NCBI RefSeq assembly: GCF_031180975.1
Contig: NZ_JAPSLI010000005.1
Coordinates: forward strand, 224,620 to 288,619
Direction of reading: 5' to 3'
Source of the DNA: Microbacterium sp.
Lineage (GTDB): Bacteria; Actinomycetota; Actinomycetes; Actinomycetales; Microbacteriaceae
Length of the DNA stretch: 64,000 nucleotides
Part shown: one piece after another, positions 42,808-53,014 of the stretch
How the letters are laid out: every line of letters begins with the position of its first letter
Numbering within the stretch: the first letter of the stretch is position 1
Notes under the pieces: model-generated
Told to the model about the DNA's origin: nothing
Seen by the model: the letters and a program-made list of their open reading frames with translations, nothing else
Database searches by the model: none
Translations under genes and position numbers: made by a program

Positions 42808-43470
42808 ATGACGAAGGAAGAAGCGCGGGGCCGGGAGCGGCGGCAGACGCCCGGAACGAGCTTCACCGCGCCGCCGCCGTTGGGGGCCGACGCCCCCCTG
42901 GTCGACGAGGACGAGCTCGGGACGATCTGGGGTCATGACGCGACGCGGCGAGCCGCGTGGGCCCGTGAACTCCTCATGCGCGCGGCGGCCGATCGAGGAC
43001 AGCCGTACGATCGCTCGACTGTGCGGTACGCGGTCACGCGGGGGCCGGAAGAACTCGCGGCGGTCTGGCACGACGGCGGCGAGACGGTGTTCGTGGCACC
43101 GGACGGGTCGGTGCTCCGCTCGCCGTCGGGACGCTTCGACCCCGATACCTACAGGGCGTTCCTCGGTGGCATGCGGACGCCCGTGGCCGATTTCGGTCCA
43201 CCGCCGCCCGTCACGGGTCCTGTCTCACGAGCGGATCTCGCAGCGCATGCCGAGCACCTGGCGCGACGGGCCGCGCTCGACGTCCTGCCTCGGGGCGCAG
43301 CCGACCTGCTCGCGATCGGTGATCGGGAAACGTACTGGCGGGTGCGGGAGGAGGACGGAGAACTCCTGGCGTTCCGCTTCGATCGGGGCTCTCACAGCGA
43401 GATCGCACGCTCGCGGGAGCCGGCGGTCATCCTGGACGCCCTGGAGCGCGCGCTGTTTGGGACCCAGTGA
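42808..43470 (+). CDS. protein of unknown function between SDR and dapA
   Basis: A soluble 220-residue protein with no signal peptide or membrane segment. The first 30 residues are charged and disordered. A middle section GPEELAAVWHDGGETVFVAPDGSVLRSPSGRFD reads like a small beta-sheet domain, and a final section ETYWRVREEDGELLAFRFDRGSHSEIARSREP may be a second copy-like beta unit followed by a helix. I do not recognise a family. The ATG at 42808 follows GGAGG by 5 nt, 14 bp after the SDR stop. Codon use matches the neighbours. Confidence 0.68.
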   Translation: MTKEEARGRERRQTPGTSFTAPPPLGADAPLVDEDELGTIWGHDATRRAAWARELLMRAAADRGQPYDRSTVRYAVTRGPEELAAVWHDGGETVFVAPDGSVLRSPSGRFDPDTYRAFLGGMRTPVADFGPPPPVTGPVSRADLAAHAEHLARRAALDVLPRGAADLLAIGDRETYWRVREEDGELLAFRFDRGSHSEIARSREPAVILDALERALFGTQ

Positions 43471-43560
43471 CGGGGATTCGAGGGGTGAGCGCGGCGGTCA
43501 GGGACCGGCGTGACGGCAGCCGACGGCGTGATCGCCGCCTCGAAACGATACGCTGAGAGC

Positions 43561-44538
43561 ATGACGCACACGGGCAACCCCTTCGGACAGGTTCTCGTCG
43601 CGCTGGTCACGCCGATGACCGCCGACGGCGAGGTGGACTGGCCCGCGGTCGAGAAGCACATCGACCGGGTCATCGCCGACGGTGCGGACGGCATCGTCGT
43701 CACCGGCACGACGGGGGAGACCTCGACCCTGACGGATGCCGAGAAGCTGCGCCTCGTCGAGGTCGGCAAGGACGTCGCCGGCGGCCGCGCGAAGATCATC
43801 ACGGGCGGAGGCTCGAACGAGACCGCGCACGCGATCGAGCTGTACAAGGCCAGCGAGAAGGCCGGCGCGGACGGCATCATGATCGTCACGCCGTACTACA
43901 ACAAGCCCACGCAGGCCGGCATCCTCACCCACTTCCGTCTCGTCGCCGACGCCACCGACCTGCCGGTGATCCTGTACGACATCCCCGGCCGCACCGGCGT
44001 GCCGATCAAGTACGAGACGATCCTGCGGCTCGCCAAGCACCCGAACATCCTCGCCGTCAAGGACGCCAAGGGCGACTTCAGCGAGGTCAGCCGCGTGCTC
44101 AACCAGACCGACCTGATGTACTTCTCCGGCGACGACGCGAACGTGCTGCCGCACCTGTCCATCGGCGCGACCGGCCTGATCGGCGTCACCGCCAACATCA
44201 CGTCCGCGCCGTACCGCACCATCGTCGACGCCGTGAACCGCGGCGACCTGAAGGCCGCAACCGCCGAGCACAAGCGGCTCGAGCCGCTGGTCCGCGCGGT
44301 GATGACGCACGTGCCAGGCACGGTCTCGGCGAAGTACATCCTGCACGGCCTCGGCCGCATCGGCAGCCCCCGCGTGCGGCTTCCGCTGGTCGGCCCGGAG
44401 GAGTGGGAGGCGGCGATCATCGAGGACGAGCTCGCACTCGTGACGGACGTCCCCGGCGCCGACTTCTCCAACTTCCGTCCCGACCGCAACGCCGCCGCAG
44501 GCGGCGCCCTGCCGAAGGTGCACGGCACCACCCGATGA
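43561..44538 (+). CDS. dapA: 4-hydroxy-tetrahydrodipicolinate synthase
   Basis: First committed enzyme of the diaminopimelate/lysine pathway, 325 residues. GTTGETSTLT binds pyruvate, MIVTPYYNKPTQAG has the catalytic Tyr, LYDIPGRTGV is conserved and AVKDAKGDF supplies the Schiff-base Lys. It condenses pyruvate with aspartate semialdehyde. TACGCT is 6 nt before the ATG, so the mRNA is leaderless, as for dapB and dapF. The RNase J gene follows 53 bp later, as it does in many actinobacteria. Confidence 0.95.
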   Translation: MTHTGNPFGQVLVALVTPMTADGEVDWPAVEKHIDRVIADGADGIVVTGTTGETSTLTDAEKLRLVEVGKDVAGGRAKIITGGGSNETAHAIELYKASEKAGADGIMIVTPYYNKPTQAGILTHFRLVADATDLPVILYDIPGRTGVPIKYETILRLAKHPNILAVKDAKGDFSEVSRVLNQTDLMYFSGDDANVLPHLSIGATGLIGVTANITSAPYRTIVDAVNRGDLKAATAEHKRLEPLVRAVMTHVPGTVSAKYILHGLGRIGSPRVRLPLVGPEEWEAAIIEDELALVTDVPGADFSNFRPDRNAAAGGALPKVHGTTR

Positions 44539-44591
44539 CGCGAACGCGCTGACGCCACGACGGGCACGGAGCTGCCCCACTGAGGAGACGA

Positions 44592-46268
44592 ATGTCCATC
44601 CCCATCGCCGACCCCGAACAGCTCGAGAAGGGCACGCTCCGCGTCACCCCGCTGGGTGGACTCGGCGAGGTCGGCCGCAACATGACGATCTTCGAGTTCG
44701 ACGGCAAGATCCTCGTCGTCGACTGCGGCGTGCTGTTCCCCGAGGAGCACCAGCCGGGCGTCGACCTGATCCTGCCCGACTTCGAGCCGATCAAGGACCG
44801 CCTCGACGACATCGTGGGCGTGGTGCTCACACACGGGCACGAGGACCACATCGGCGCCGTCCCGTATCTGCTGCGCCTGAAGAGCGACATCCCCCTGATC
44901 GGGTCGGGGCTGACGCTCGCCCTCGTCGAGGCGAAGCTCAAGGAGCACCGGATCCGCCCGTTCACCCTCACCGTCAGGGAGGGTCAGCAGGAGCGGGTCG
45001 GGCCGTTCGACCTCGAGTTCGTCGCCGTGAACCACTCCATCCCGGACGCCCTGGCGGTCGCGATCCGCACTCCCGCGGGTCTCGTGCTGGCCACCGGCGA
45101 CTTCAAAATGGATCAGCTGCCGCTCGACGGCCGCATCACCGACCTGCGCGCCTTCGCGCGACTCGGCGAGGAGGGCGTCGACCTGTTCCTGGTGGACTCC
45201 ACCAACGCCGACGTGCCGGGCTTCACCCCGACGGAGCGCTCCATCGGCCCGGTCCTCGACCAGGTGATCGGCAAGGCGCCCCGCCGCGTCATCGTGGCGA
45301 GCTTCTCCAGCCACGTGCACCGCGTGCAGCAGGTGCTCGACGCCGCGCACGCGCACGGGCGGCGGGTCGCACTGCTCGGGCGCAGCATGGTGCGGAACAT
45401 GACCATCGCCGCCGACCTCGGCTACCTCACCGTGCCCGAGGGTGTGCTGATCGACTACAAGAAGGCCCGCGACCTCCCCGACGACCGGATCGTGTACATG
45501 TCGACAGGGTCGCAGGGCGAGCCGATGGCGGTGCTGAGCCGCATGGCGAACCTGGACCACGCCATCGAGGTCGGCGAGGGCGACACCGTCATCCTCGCGT
45601 CCAGCCTGATCCCGGGCAACGAGAACGCCGTCTACCGCGTGATCGACGGACTCACCAAGCTCGGCGCGAACGTCGTGCACAAGGCCAACGCCAAGGTGCA
45701 CGTCTCCGGTCACGCGGCCGCCGGTGAGCTGCTGTACTGCTACAACATCCTGAAGCCGCGCAACGTGCTGCCGGTGCACGGCGAGTACCGGCACCTCATC
45801 GCCAACGCGAAGCTCGCCCAGGACACCGGCATCCCGGAGGAGCGCACGATCATCGCGTCCAACGGCACCGTCATCGACCTGAAGGACGGGGAGGCGCGCG
45901 TTGCGGGTCAGCTCGACCTCGGGTTCGTCTACGTGGACGGCTCGACGGTGGGTGAGATCACCGAAGCCGACCTGAAGGACCGCCGCATCCTCGGCGAGGA
46001 GGGCTTCGTCTCCGTCATCGTCGTGGTCGACTCCGCCACCGGACGCATCATCTCCGGACCCGAGATCCACGCCCGCGGTGTGGCGGAGGACGACGCGGTG
46101 TTCGATGATGTCGCCCCGAAGATCGTCGCCGCGCTCAAGGAGGCCGCGGGCAACGGCGTGCGCGACAGCCACGCACTGTCCCAGATCGTCCGGCGCACCA
46201 TCGGCCGGTGGGTCAACCAGAAGCTCCGCCGCCGGCCGATGATCGTGCCGCTCGTGATCGAGGCCTGA
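44592..46268 (+). CDS. rnj: ribonuclease J
   Basis: A 558-residue beta-lactamase/beta-CASP ribonuclease. THGHEDHIGAVP gives the HxHxDH metal motif; further ligands are in NHSIPDALA and TGDFKMD, and the beta-CASP and C-terminal dimerisation parts follow (STNADVPGFTPTERS, VSGHAAAGELL). It has 5'-3' exonuclease and endonuclease activity and works in mRNA decay and rRNA maturation, complementing PNPase. A GAGGAGACG ribosome binding site precedes the ATG. No extra N-terminal region. Confidence 0.95.
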   Translation: MSIPIADPEQLEKGTLRVTPLGGLGEVGRNMTIFEFDGKILVVDCGVLFPEEHQPGVDLILPDFEPIKDRLDDIVGVVLTHGHEDHIGAVPYLLRLKSDIPLIGSGLTLALVEAKLKEHRIRPFTLTVREGQQERVGPFDLEFVAVNHSIPDALAVAIRTPAGLVLATGDFKMDQLPLDGRITDLRAFARLGEEGVDLFLVDSTNADVPGFTPTERSIGPVLDQVIGKAPRRVIVASFSSHVHRVQQVLDAAHAHGRRVALLGRSMVRNMTIAADLGYLTVPEGVLIDYKKARDLPDDRIVYMSTGSQGEPMAVLSRMANLDHAIEVGEGDTVILASSLIPGNENAVYRVIDGLTKLGANVVHKANAKVHVSGHAAAGELLYCYNILKPRNVLPVHGEYRHLIANAKLAQDTGIPEERTIIASNGTVIDLKDGEARVAGQLDLGFVYVDGSTVGEITEADLKDRRILGEEGFVSVIVVVDSATGRIISGPEIHARGVAEDDAVFDDVAPKIVAALKEAAGNGVRDSHALSQIVRRTIGRWVNQKLRRRPMIVPLVIEA

Positions 46269-46338
46269 CCGGGCCCGATCGCCGCGGAAAGCCGCGTCAC
46301 TACGGGTCGGCGTCCGCGCACGGGCGTAGCGTGGAGGC

Positions 46339-49083
46339 ATGCCCAGGAGCACCACGAAGTCCGCGCGCGCCGCTGAGAGCACGCCGTCGCGCCCGAAGCG
46401 GCAGACGGCCTCGAAGAGTCCCGCCAAGGCGGCTCCTGCGCCCAAGCGGTACATCGACGAGAGCGAGCGCCCCGCCCTCGCCGTGCGGATGTGGCTCGGC
46501 GTCGCCCACGGCGTGGGCGGGCTGTTCCGCGCGTTCGGGCCGGAGACCCTGGAGAAGGACCAGCGCCGCGACGGCTTCCCGTTCCTGCTCGTCCTGCTGG
46601 CGTGCATCGGCGCGGTGGTGGAGTGGTTCTTCATCGGCGAGCCGATCGCGCAGACCATCAGCGCGTACAGCTGGGGCGGGCTGATCGGGCGCACCGCGTT
46701 CGTGCTTCCCGTGCTGCTGCTCCTGCTGGCGGGCTGGCTGTTCCGGCATCCGTCGTCGGTGCACGACAACGGCCGAATCGGCATCGGCTTCGGCCTGTTC
46801 GTGCTCGCGCTGGCAGGCTTCTGCCACGTCGCCTCCGGAGCCGTGAACAGCCTGGGCGCGATCGTGCGGCCCCAGCCCAAGGAGGGTATGCCGGCGCTGA
46901 GCGCGGCCGGTGGCCTGTTCGGCTGGATGCTGGGGGAGCCGCTGGCGTTCCTCACGCCCGTCGTCGCGTACATCGTGCTCGGCCTGCTCGCCGGGCTCAG
47001 CATCCTGATCCTCACCAAGACACCGCCGAACCGCATCGGCGCACGCCTGGGCGACCTGTACGCGTGGATGTTCGGCGCCGAGCAGCCGCTGCGGCCCGCC
47101 CCGGCCGAGACGGATGCCGCGGAGGAGGACGCCGAGAAGGACGACTCGCTGCCGTGGTGGCGACGCAACAAGACCGGCCGCGAGGAGGACCCCGACGAGG
47201 GCGCCGACTCCCAGGCCGTCACCGCCCTGCTCGAGGAGCCGGGCACGAAGGCGGCGTACGACCAGGCGGTCATCGTGGACGACGCACCCTACGACGCCGC
47301 CACCGAGGTGCTCACCGACGTGAGCGCGCTCACCGACATGCTCGACGAGCAGAACTCCACCGCGCTGCTCGACGACTCCGGCTCGACCGGGGAGCTGCCG
47401 GGGCTGGACGGCTTCGGCACCGACGGCCCTGGGGAGCGCGGACCGCAGCCGCCCGCCGCACCGTACGTGCTGCCCTCGCCCGCTCTGCTCAGCGAGGGTC
47501 CGCCTTCGGTCGCGCGCTCGGAGGCGAACGACCGCGTCGTGCAGCAGATCACCAACGTGCTCAGCCAGTTCAACGTGGACGCGAAGGTCACCGGGTTCTC
47601 GCGCGGGCCGACGGTGACCCAGTACGAGGTCGAGGTCGGACACGGCGTCAAGGTCGAGAAGATCCTGCAGCTGAGCAACAACTTCGCCTACGCCGTCGCC
47701 TCGAACGACGTGCGCATCCTGTCGCCGATCCCCGGCAAGAGCGCGATCGGCATCGAGATCCCGAACTCCGACCGCGAGAAGGTCGCGCTCGGCGACGTGC
47801 TCCGCTCTCCGGCCGCCCACAAGAGCACCCACCCGCTCACGATCGGCGTGGGCAAGGACGTCGGCGGCAACTTCGTCGTCGCGAACCTCGCCAAGATGCC
47901 GCACCTGCTGGTCGCCGGCTCCACCGGGTCGGGAAAGTCCAGCTTCGTGAACTCGATGATCACGAGCCTGCTCATGCGCGCCCGCCCGGCCGACGTGCGC
48001 ATGGTGCTGATCGACCCGAAGCGCGTGGAGCTGACCAGCTACGCCGGCGTGCCGCACCTGATCACCCCCATCATCACGAACCCGAAGAAGGCGGCCGAGG
48101 CGCTGCAATGGGTCGTGAAGGAGATGGACATGCGGTACGACGACCTCGCGTCGTTCGGGTTCCGCCACATCGACGACTTCAACCGCGCGGTCCGCGCCGG
48201 CGAGGTCGAGGTGCCCCCGGGCAGCGAGCGGGTCCTCAAGCCGTACCCGTACCTGCTGGTCGTGGTGGACGAGCTCGCCGACCTGATGATGGTGGCGCCG
48301 CGTGACGTCGAGGACTCGATCGTGCGCATCACCCAGCTGGCGCGCGCCTCCGGCATCCACCTCGTCCTCGCCACCCAGCGGCCGAGCGTGGACGTCGTGA
48401 CGGGCCTTATCAAGGCGAACGTGCCGTCACGTCTGGCGTTCGCCGTCACCAGCGTCACCGACAGCCGCGTCATCCTCGACAGCCCCGGTGCCGACAAGCT
48501 GATCGGTCAGGGCGACGCCCTGTTCTCGCCGATGGGATCGTCGAAGCCGTTCCGCCTGCAGGGCGCGTGGGTCGAGGAGAGCGAGATCGACGCGGTCGTC
48601 AAGCACGTCACGCGTCAGGCCCGGCCGGAGTACCGCCCCGACGTGCAGGAGGCGGTCGAGGGCAAGAAGAAGGAGGTCGACGAGGACATCGGCGACGACC
48701 TCGAGCTGCTGCTCGCGGCGGCCGAGCTCATCGTCACGTCGCAGTTCGGCTCCACCTCGATGCTGCAGCGCAAGCTCCGCGTCGGCTTCGCGAAGGCGGG
48801 TCGATTGATGGACCTGCTCGAGTCGCGCGAGATCGTCGGCCCGTCCGAGGGCTCGAAGGCCCGCGACGTGCTCGTCACCGCCGAGCAGCTGCCCGGTGTG
48901 CTGGCACGACTGCGGGGGGAGGACGCACCGACGCCCGCACCGGCCGCCCCCTCCGCGGCGCCGACAGCGGCATCCTCTGCCGATCCGTACCCGCGCGACC
49001 CGCTCGAGGAGCAGTACGACGGACTGCCCGTCGTCGAGCAGAGCGGCGACGAGGACGCCTGGGGACTGACGGGACGCGACTGA
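46339..49083 (+). CDS. ftsK: DNA translocase FtsK/SpoIIIE
   Basis: A 914-residue septal DNA pump. Four membrane helices lie at about 75-225, then an acidic, disordered linker (240-380), then the RecA-like motor with Walker A GSTGSGKS at 527-534 and Walker [13 protein letters not shown], and a C-terminal winged helix (gamma domain, near 790-860) that reads oriented sequence motifs. It moves chromosome ends at division. TAGCGT lies 6 nt before the ATG. The linker is shorter than in E. coli, as expected in actinobacteria. Confidence 0.94.
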   Translation: MPRSTTKSARAAESTPSRPKRQTASKSPAKAAPAPKRYIDESERPALAVRMWLGVAHGVGGLFRAFGPETLEKDQRRDGFPFLLVLLACIGAVVEWFFIGEPIAQTISAYSWGGLIGRTAFVLPVLLLLLAGWLFRHPSSVHDNGRIGIGFGLFVLALAGFCHVASGAVNSLGAIVRPQPKEGMPALSAAGGLFGWMLGEPLAFLTPVVAYIVLGLLAGLSILILTKTPPNRIGARLGDLYAWMFGAEQPLRPAPAETDAAEEDAEKDDSLPWWRRNKTGREEDPDEGADSQAVTALLEEPGTKAAYDQAVIVDDAPYDAATEVLTDVSALTDMLDEQNSTALLDDSGSTGELPGLDGFGTDGPGERGPQPPAAPYVLPSPALLSEGPPSVARSEANDRVVQQITNVLSQFNVDAKVTGFSRGPTVTQYEVEVGHGVKVEKILQLSNNFAYAVASNDVRILSPIPGKSAIGIEIPNSDREKVALGDVLRSPAAHKSTHPLTIGVGKDVGGNFVVANLAKMPHLLVAGSTGSGKSSFVNSMITSLLMRARPADVRMVLIDPKRVELTSYAGVPHLITPIITNPKKAAEALQWVVKEMDMRYDDLASFGFRHIDDFNRAVRAGEVEVPPGSERVLKPYPYLLVVVDELADLMMVAPRDVEDSIVRITQLARASGIHLVLATQRPSVDVVTGLIKANVPSRLAFAVTSVTDSRVILDSPGADKLIGQGDALFSPMGSSKPFRLQGAWVEESEIDAVVKHVTRQARPEYRPDVQEAVEGKKKEVDEDIGDDLELLLAAAELIVTSQFGSTSMLQRKLRVGFAKAGRLMDLLESREIVGPSEGSKARDVLVTAEQLPGVLARLRGEDAPTPAPAAPSAAPTAASSADPYPRDPLEEQYDGLPVVEQSGDEDAWGLTGRD

Positions 49084-49664
49084 TGGCCATCCCACAACAG
49101 CTCCCGAACGCGATCACGATCGCGCGCATCCCGCTCGCGATCGTCTTCTTCGTCATCCTGCTGCTCGGCGGAGCCTTCGGCCTCGAGAACATCGGGCTGC
49201 GGTGGGCGGCGGGTGCGCTGTTCGTGTTCGCGATCTCGACCGACTGGGTGGACGGCTACCTCGCACGGCGGTACGACCTGGTCAGCGACTTCGGCAAGCT
49301 GTGGGACCCGATCGCCGACAAGCTGCTCACCGGCGCCGGATTCCTCGGCCTCGCGGTGCTCGGCGAGGTGTGGTGGTGGCTGGTCGTCGTCATCCTGGTG
49401 CGCGAATGGGGCATCACGATCCACCGCTTCGTCGTGGTGCACGAGCGCGTCGTCGCGGCGGCCTGGATGGGCAAGCTCAAGACCCTCGTGCAGTCCGTCG
49501 CGCTCGGCTGGGCGCTGCTGCCGCTGCACTTGCTGGTCGGGATGCCGGTGTGGGTCGTCACCACGCAGGTGCTGATGGTCATCGCCCTTGTGCTCACCGT
49601 CGCCAGCGGCATCGACTACGTCGTCGCGCAGGCGCGCGGCGGGGGCAGCCGCGGCCGCTCATGA
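49083..49664 (+). CDS. pgsA: CDP-diacylglycerol-glycerol-3-phosphate 3-phosphatidyltransferase
   Basis: Membrane enzyme of 193 residues with the CDP-alcohol phosphatidyltransferase motif DWVDGYLARRYDLVSDFGKL and the closing DPIADK, the full D-x2-D-G-x2-A-R-x8-G-x3-D-x3-D pattern. It makes phosphatidylglycerol-phosphate, the precursor of phosphatidylglycerol and cardiolipin. The ATG overlaps the ftsK stop (TGATG) and the gene is followed by cinA with a 4-bp overlap. The order ftsK-pgsA-cinA-clgR is conserved in actinobacteria. Confidence 0.93.
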   Translation: MAIPQQLPNAITIARIPLAIVFFVILLLGGAFGLENIGLRWAAGALFVFAISTDWVDGYLARRYDLVSDFGKLWDPIADKLLTGAGFLGLAVLGEVWWWLVVVILVREWGITIHRFVVVHERVVAAAWMGKLKTLVQSVALGWALLPLHLLVGMPVWVVTTQVLMVIALVLTVASGIDYVVAQARGGGSRGRS

Positions 49665-50143
49665 CGGATGCCGGCGCACTGCTCACGGCGCTCCGGGAGC
49701 GGGGCTGGACGCTCGGCGTGGCGGAGTCGCTGACCGGCGGCGCCGTGTCGGCGGAGATCGTCACCGTGCCGGGTGCGTCCGCGTCCCTCCTCGGCGCAGT
49801 GGTCGCCTACGCCACTCCGGTCAAGCACAGTCTGCTGGGAGTGGACGCCGCGGTGCTCGACGCCCACGGCCCTGTTCATCCCGACGTCGCACTGCAGATG
49901 GCGCTCGGCGTTCGCGTGGCGGTCGCCGTGGATGGGATCGCCGCGGACGTGGGCCTCGCCACCACCGGGATCGCGGGACCGGACTCCCCGGACGGCCAAC
50001 CGGTCGGCACCGTGCACATCGGCGTCGTCACGCCCGTGCGGCAGAATGTGCGTTCGTTCGTGTTCGGCGGCGATCGCGCGGATGTCAGGGCGCAGGCCGT
50101 GTCGGCCGCGATCGCGTTCGCGCGCGAGCTGGTCGCGGAATAG
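49661..50143 (+). CDS. cinA: CinA-family nicotinamide-nucleotide amidohydrolase domain protein
   Basis: A 160-residue stand-alone CinA C-terminal domain: LGVAESLTGGAVSAEIVTVPGASASLLGAVVAY, TTGIAGPDSPDGQPVGTVHIG, the conserved Ser/Thr and GIAGP loop. Such PncC-type proteins deamidate nicotinamide mononucleotide for NAD recycling. The name reflects competence-inducible fusions elsewhere. ATG 49661 overlaps the pgsA stop by 4 bp (ATGA). Confidence 0.9.
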   Translation: MTDAGALLTALRERGWTLGVAESLTGGAVSAEIVTVPGASASLLGAVVAYATPVKHSLLGVDAAVLDAHGPVHPDVALQMALGVRVAVAVDGIAADVGLATTGIAGPDSPDGQPVGTVHIGVVTPVRQNVRSFVFGGDRADVRAQAVSAAIAFARELVAE

Positions 50144-50254
50144 GGCCGGGCCACTCGCCGTTAAGAATGATGTGCTGATCCACACGCCACCGGCAGAACG
50201 ACTCACAACCGAAGCACAGGCAGAAACACTAGATTCGACGACGTCCCATCGGGT

Positions 50255-50260
50255 TAGACT
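50255..50260 (+). promoter_or_regulatory. -10 box TAGACT upstream of clgR
   Basis: TAGACT in the 168-bp gap between cinA and clgR predicts a transcript with a leader of about 45 nt containing GGAGGGGAGG just before the ATG at 50312. clgR therefore can be expressed apart from the cell-division genes upstream. Confidence 0.5.
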
Positions 50261-50311
50261 GGCGATCCACTCGGATCGTCATCCGGGACACACGACGGAG
50301 GGGAGGCTCTG

Positions 50312-50620
50312 ATGATCCTTGTACGACAGGAGATCGGCGACGTGCTCCGTGACCTCCGTCTGCAGAAGGGGCGCACCCTTCGACAGGTCGCCAGCAAGGC
50401 GTCCGTCGCACTCGGCTACCTCAGTGAGGTGGAGCGCGGGCAGAAGGAGGCGTCCAGCGAGATCCTCGCTTCGGTCGCAGAGGCCCTCGACGTTCCCATT
50501 TCCACCATCATGCGCGAGGTCGGAGACCGCATCTCCGTTCTCGAGGGCCTGCACGCCTTCCCGGATGTCGTCCCCGACGACCTGGTGGCGTCGGTCGAGC
50601 CCGAGCTCTCGCTGCACTGA
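50312..50620 (+). CDS. clgR: XRE-family regulator, ClgR type
   Basis: A 102-residue Cro/CI-type helix-turn-helix protein: RQEIGDVLRDLRLQKGRTLRQVASKASVALGYLSEVERGQKEAS is the DNA-binding part (helix 2-3 ASKASVALGYLSEVERG). Size, sequence and position after pgsA-cinA match ClgR, the actinobacterial activator of clp protease, lon and recX/recA-linked genes. It is itself degraded by Clp. The C-terminus ends ...VEPELSLH rather than the Ala-Ala degron of Streptomyces ClgR, so turnover may differ. Confidence 0.88.
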   Translation: MILVRQEIGDVLRDLRLQKGRTLRQVASKASVALGYLSEVERGQKEASSEILASVAEALDVPISTIMREVGDRISVLEGLHAFPDVVPDDLVASVEPELSLH

Positions 50621-50638
50621 CGTCACGAGCACGACGAC

Positions 50639-50860
50639 ATGCGGCGCAGCGAGTTCCTGCGCGCGGTGGACGACGAGTTCGGCTCCCGCGCGAACGCGCT
50701 GACCCACGACCTGATCCTCGGTGCGCTCGGACGCACGGCGGTCGAGGCCCTCGACGCCGGCGTCCCTCCGCGCGACATCTGGCTGGCGTTGTGCGAAGAG
50801 ACCGACGTGCCCGCTGAGCGGCGGTACGGCGTGGGGCGGATGGAGCCGCGCAAGCGCTGA
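50639..50860 (+). CDS. DUF3046 protein
   Basis: A 73-residue protein: MRRSEFLRAVDDEFGSRANALTHDLILGALGRTAVEAL, then ALCEETDVPAERRYGVG, the full DUF3046 pattern. The family is found just before recA in actinobacteria and has no known function. It starts 18 bp after the clgR stop and is probably co-transcribed with it. Confidence 0.85.
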   Translation: MRRSEFLRAVDDEFGSRANALTHDLILGALGRTAVEALDAGVPPRDIWLALCEETDVPAERRYGVGRMEPRKR

Positions 50861-50884
50861 CGCCCGCCGGATCCCGGCGTGTCG

Positions 50885-50900
50885 TCGAATCTCTGTTCGA
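50885..50900. promoter_or_regulatory. LexA (SOS) box upstream of recA
   Basis: TCGAAT-CTCT-GTTCGA (50885-50900) matches the actinobacterial SOS box TCGAAC-N4-GTTCGA at all but one position. It lies 24 bp after the DUF3046 stop and about 200 bp before recA, where DNA damage would relieve LexA repression. Confidence 0.8.
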
Positions 50901-51098
50901 AATCGGCGTATCGTTCTGCACAAGTGGTCTCGACGCGATTTCCATCCACAGCGGGCGGATCCGCCGACACGATGTCGGTGGCCCCTCCTACGGTGAAGGA
51001 CGTGGCACCGAGCCATACGCCTTGTCGAAGAGCACTCCCCGCCCGGGGAGGCCGCGACAGCCTACAGGCGGCAGCAACCGATCATTGAGGAGCACGTC

Positions 51099-52147
<1,049 letters not shown>

Positions 52148-52148
<1 letters not shown>

Positions 52149-52966
52149 TGACTCCGAGGAGCGGGGGCGAGGAGTCCGGCGACGGCCACCTCGCCCCGGT
52201 GATCCCGCTGTTCGGTGGTGCAGACCGCCACGGGCGATCGCGAGCGGTCGACGACGCTGGTCCGCGCCGTGCGCACCCTGCCGGGTCGGACGTGCACGGC
52301 GCGCCTCCGCAGGATTCCGACCGTGGCGGTGCTACTGAGTTCGAGCCCGACGCGCCGTCGGCCCGAAGCTCGCAGCCTGAGGAGCCAAGCGCACTGCGTG
52401 TCCTCGGGCGACGGATCGCTGATCCCGTCGCGGCACCCTCCGATGATGCGTCGGACGAGCCCGATCCCGCCGAGGTGCGCAGGGATGCCGAGGAGGCGCT
52501 GGTGCGCAAGCTGCGCGGGCGTGCGCTGTCGGTATCCGAGGCACGCGCGGTGCTGCGCGAGCACCGTCTGCCGCGAGATGAGATCGAGGACGTGATCGAC
52601 GACTTCTCCCGTCGCGGCTACATCGACGACCGCACCCTGGCGACGCTTCTGGTCACCAGCGGGGTGGAGCGCAAGAAGCAGGGACGTGTCGCACTGGCGC
52701 GGACACTGGCGCAGCGCGGCATCCCGCGTGAGATCGTCGACGAGACGCTGTCCGAGCTTCCCGACGATGACGCGGAGCGCGCGCTCGAGTTCGCCCGTTC
52801 GAAAGTCGGCGCGATGTCCCGGCTCGACCCCGAGGTCGCCAAACGGCGCCTGGCCGGACAGCTCGCCCGTCGCGGCTTCCCCGGCGACGTGGTGTCCTCG
52901 ACGGTGCGCACCGTGATCGCCGAGCAGTTCTCGACGCGTCGCGGGTCGGGTGTCCGCTTCGAGTAG
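52148..52966 (+). CDS. recX: regulatory protein RecX with long N-terminal extension
   Basis: A 272-residue RecX. The RecX three-helix repeats occupy about 110-272 (EALVRKLRGRALSVSEARAVLREHRL, FSRRGYIDDRTLATLLVTSG and ERALEFARSKVGAMSRLDPEVAKRRLAGQLARRGF). The first 105 residues are charged, disordered and rich in Pro, Ser and Asp, unlike the short N-terminus of E. coli RecX. It inhibits RecA filaments. The start overlaps the recA stop (TGATG), so translation is coupled. Confidence 0.9.
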
Positions 52967-53014
52967 TGCGGGCCTGCCCTGTGCGCGTGTGACGGCTCGT
53001 AGAATGGCTTGATC

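Noticed and set aside
53009..53014. TTG start for miaB two codons upstream
   Set aside because: The ATG at 53015 is a more usual start and no ribosome binding site supports the TTG.
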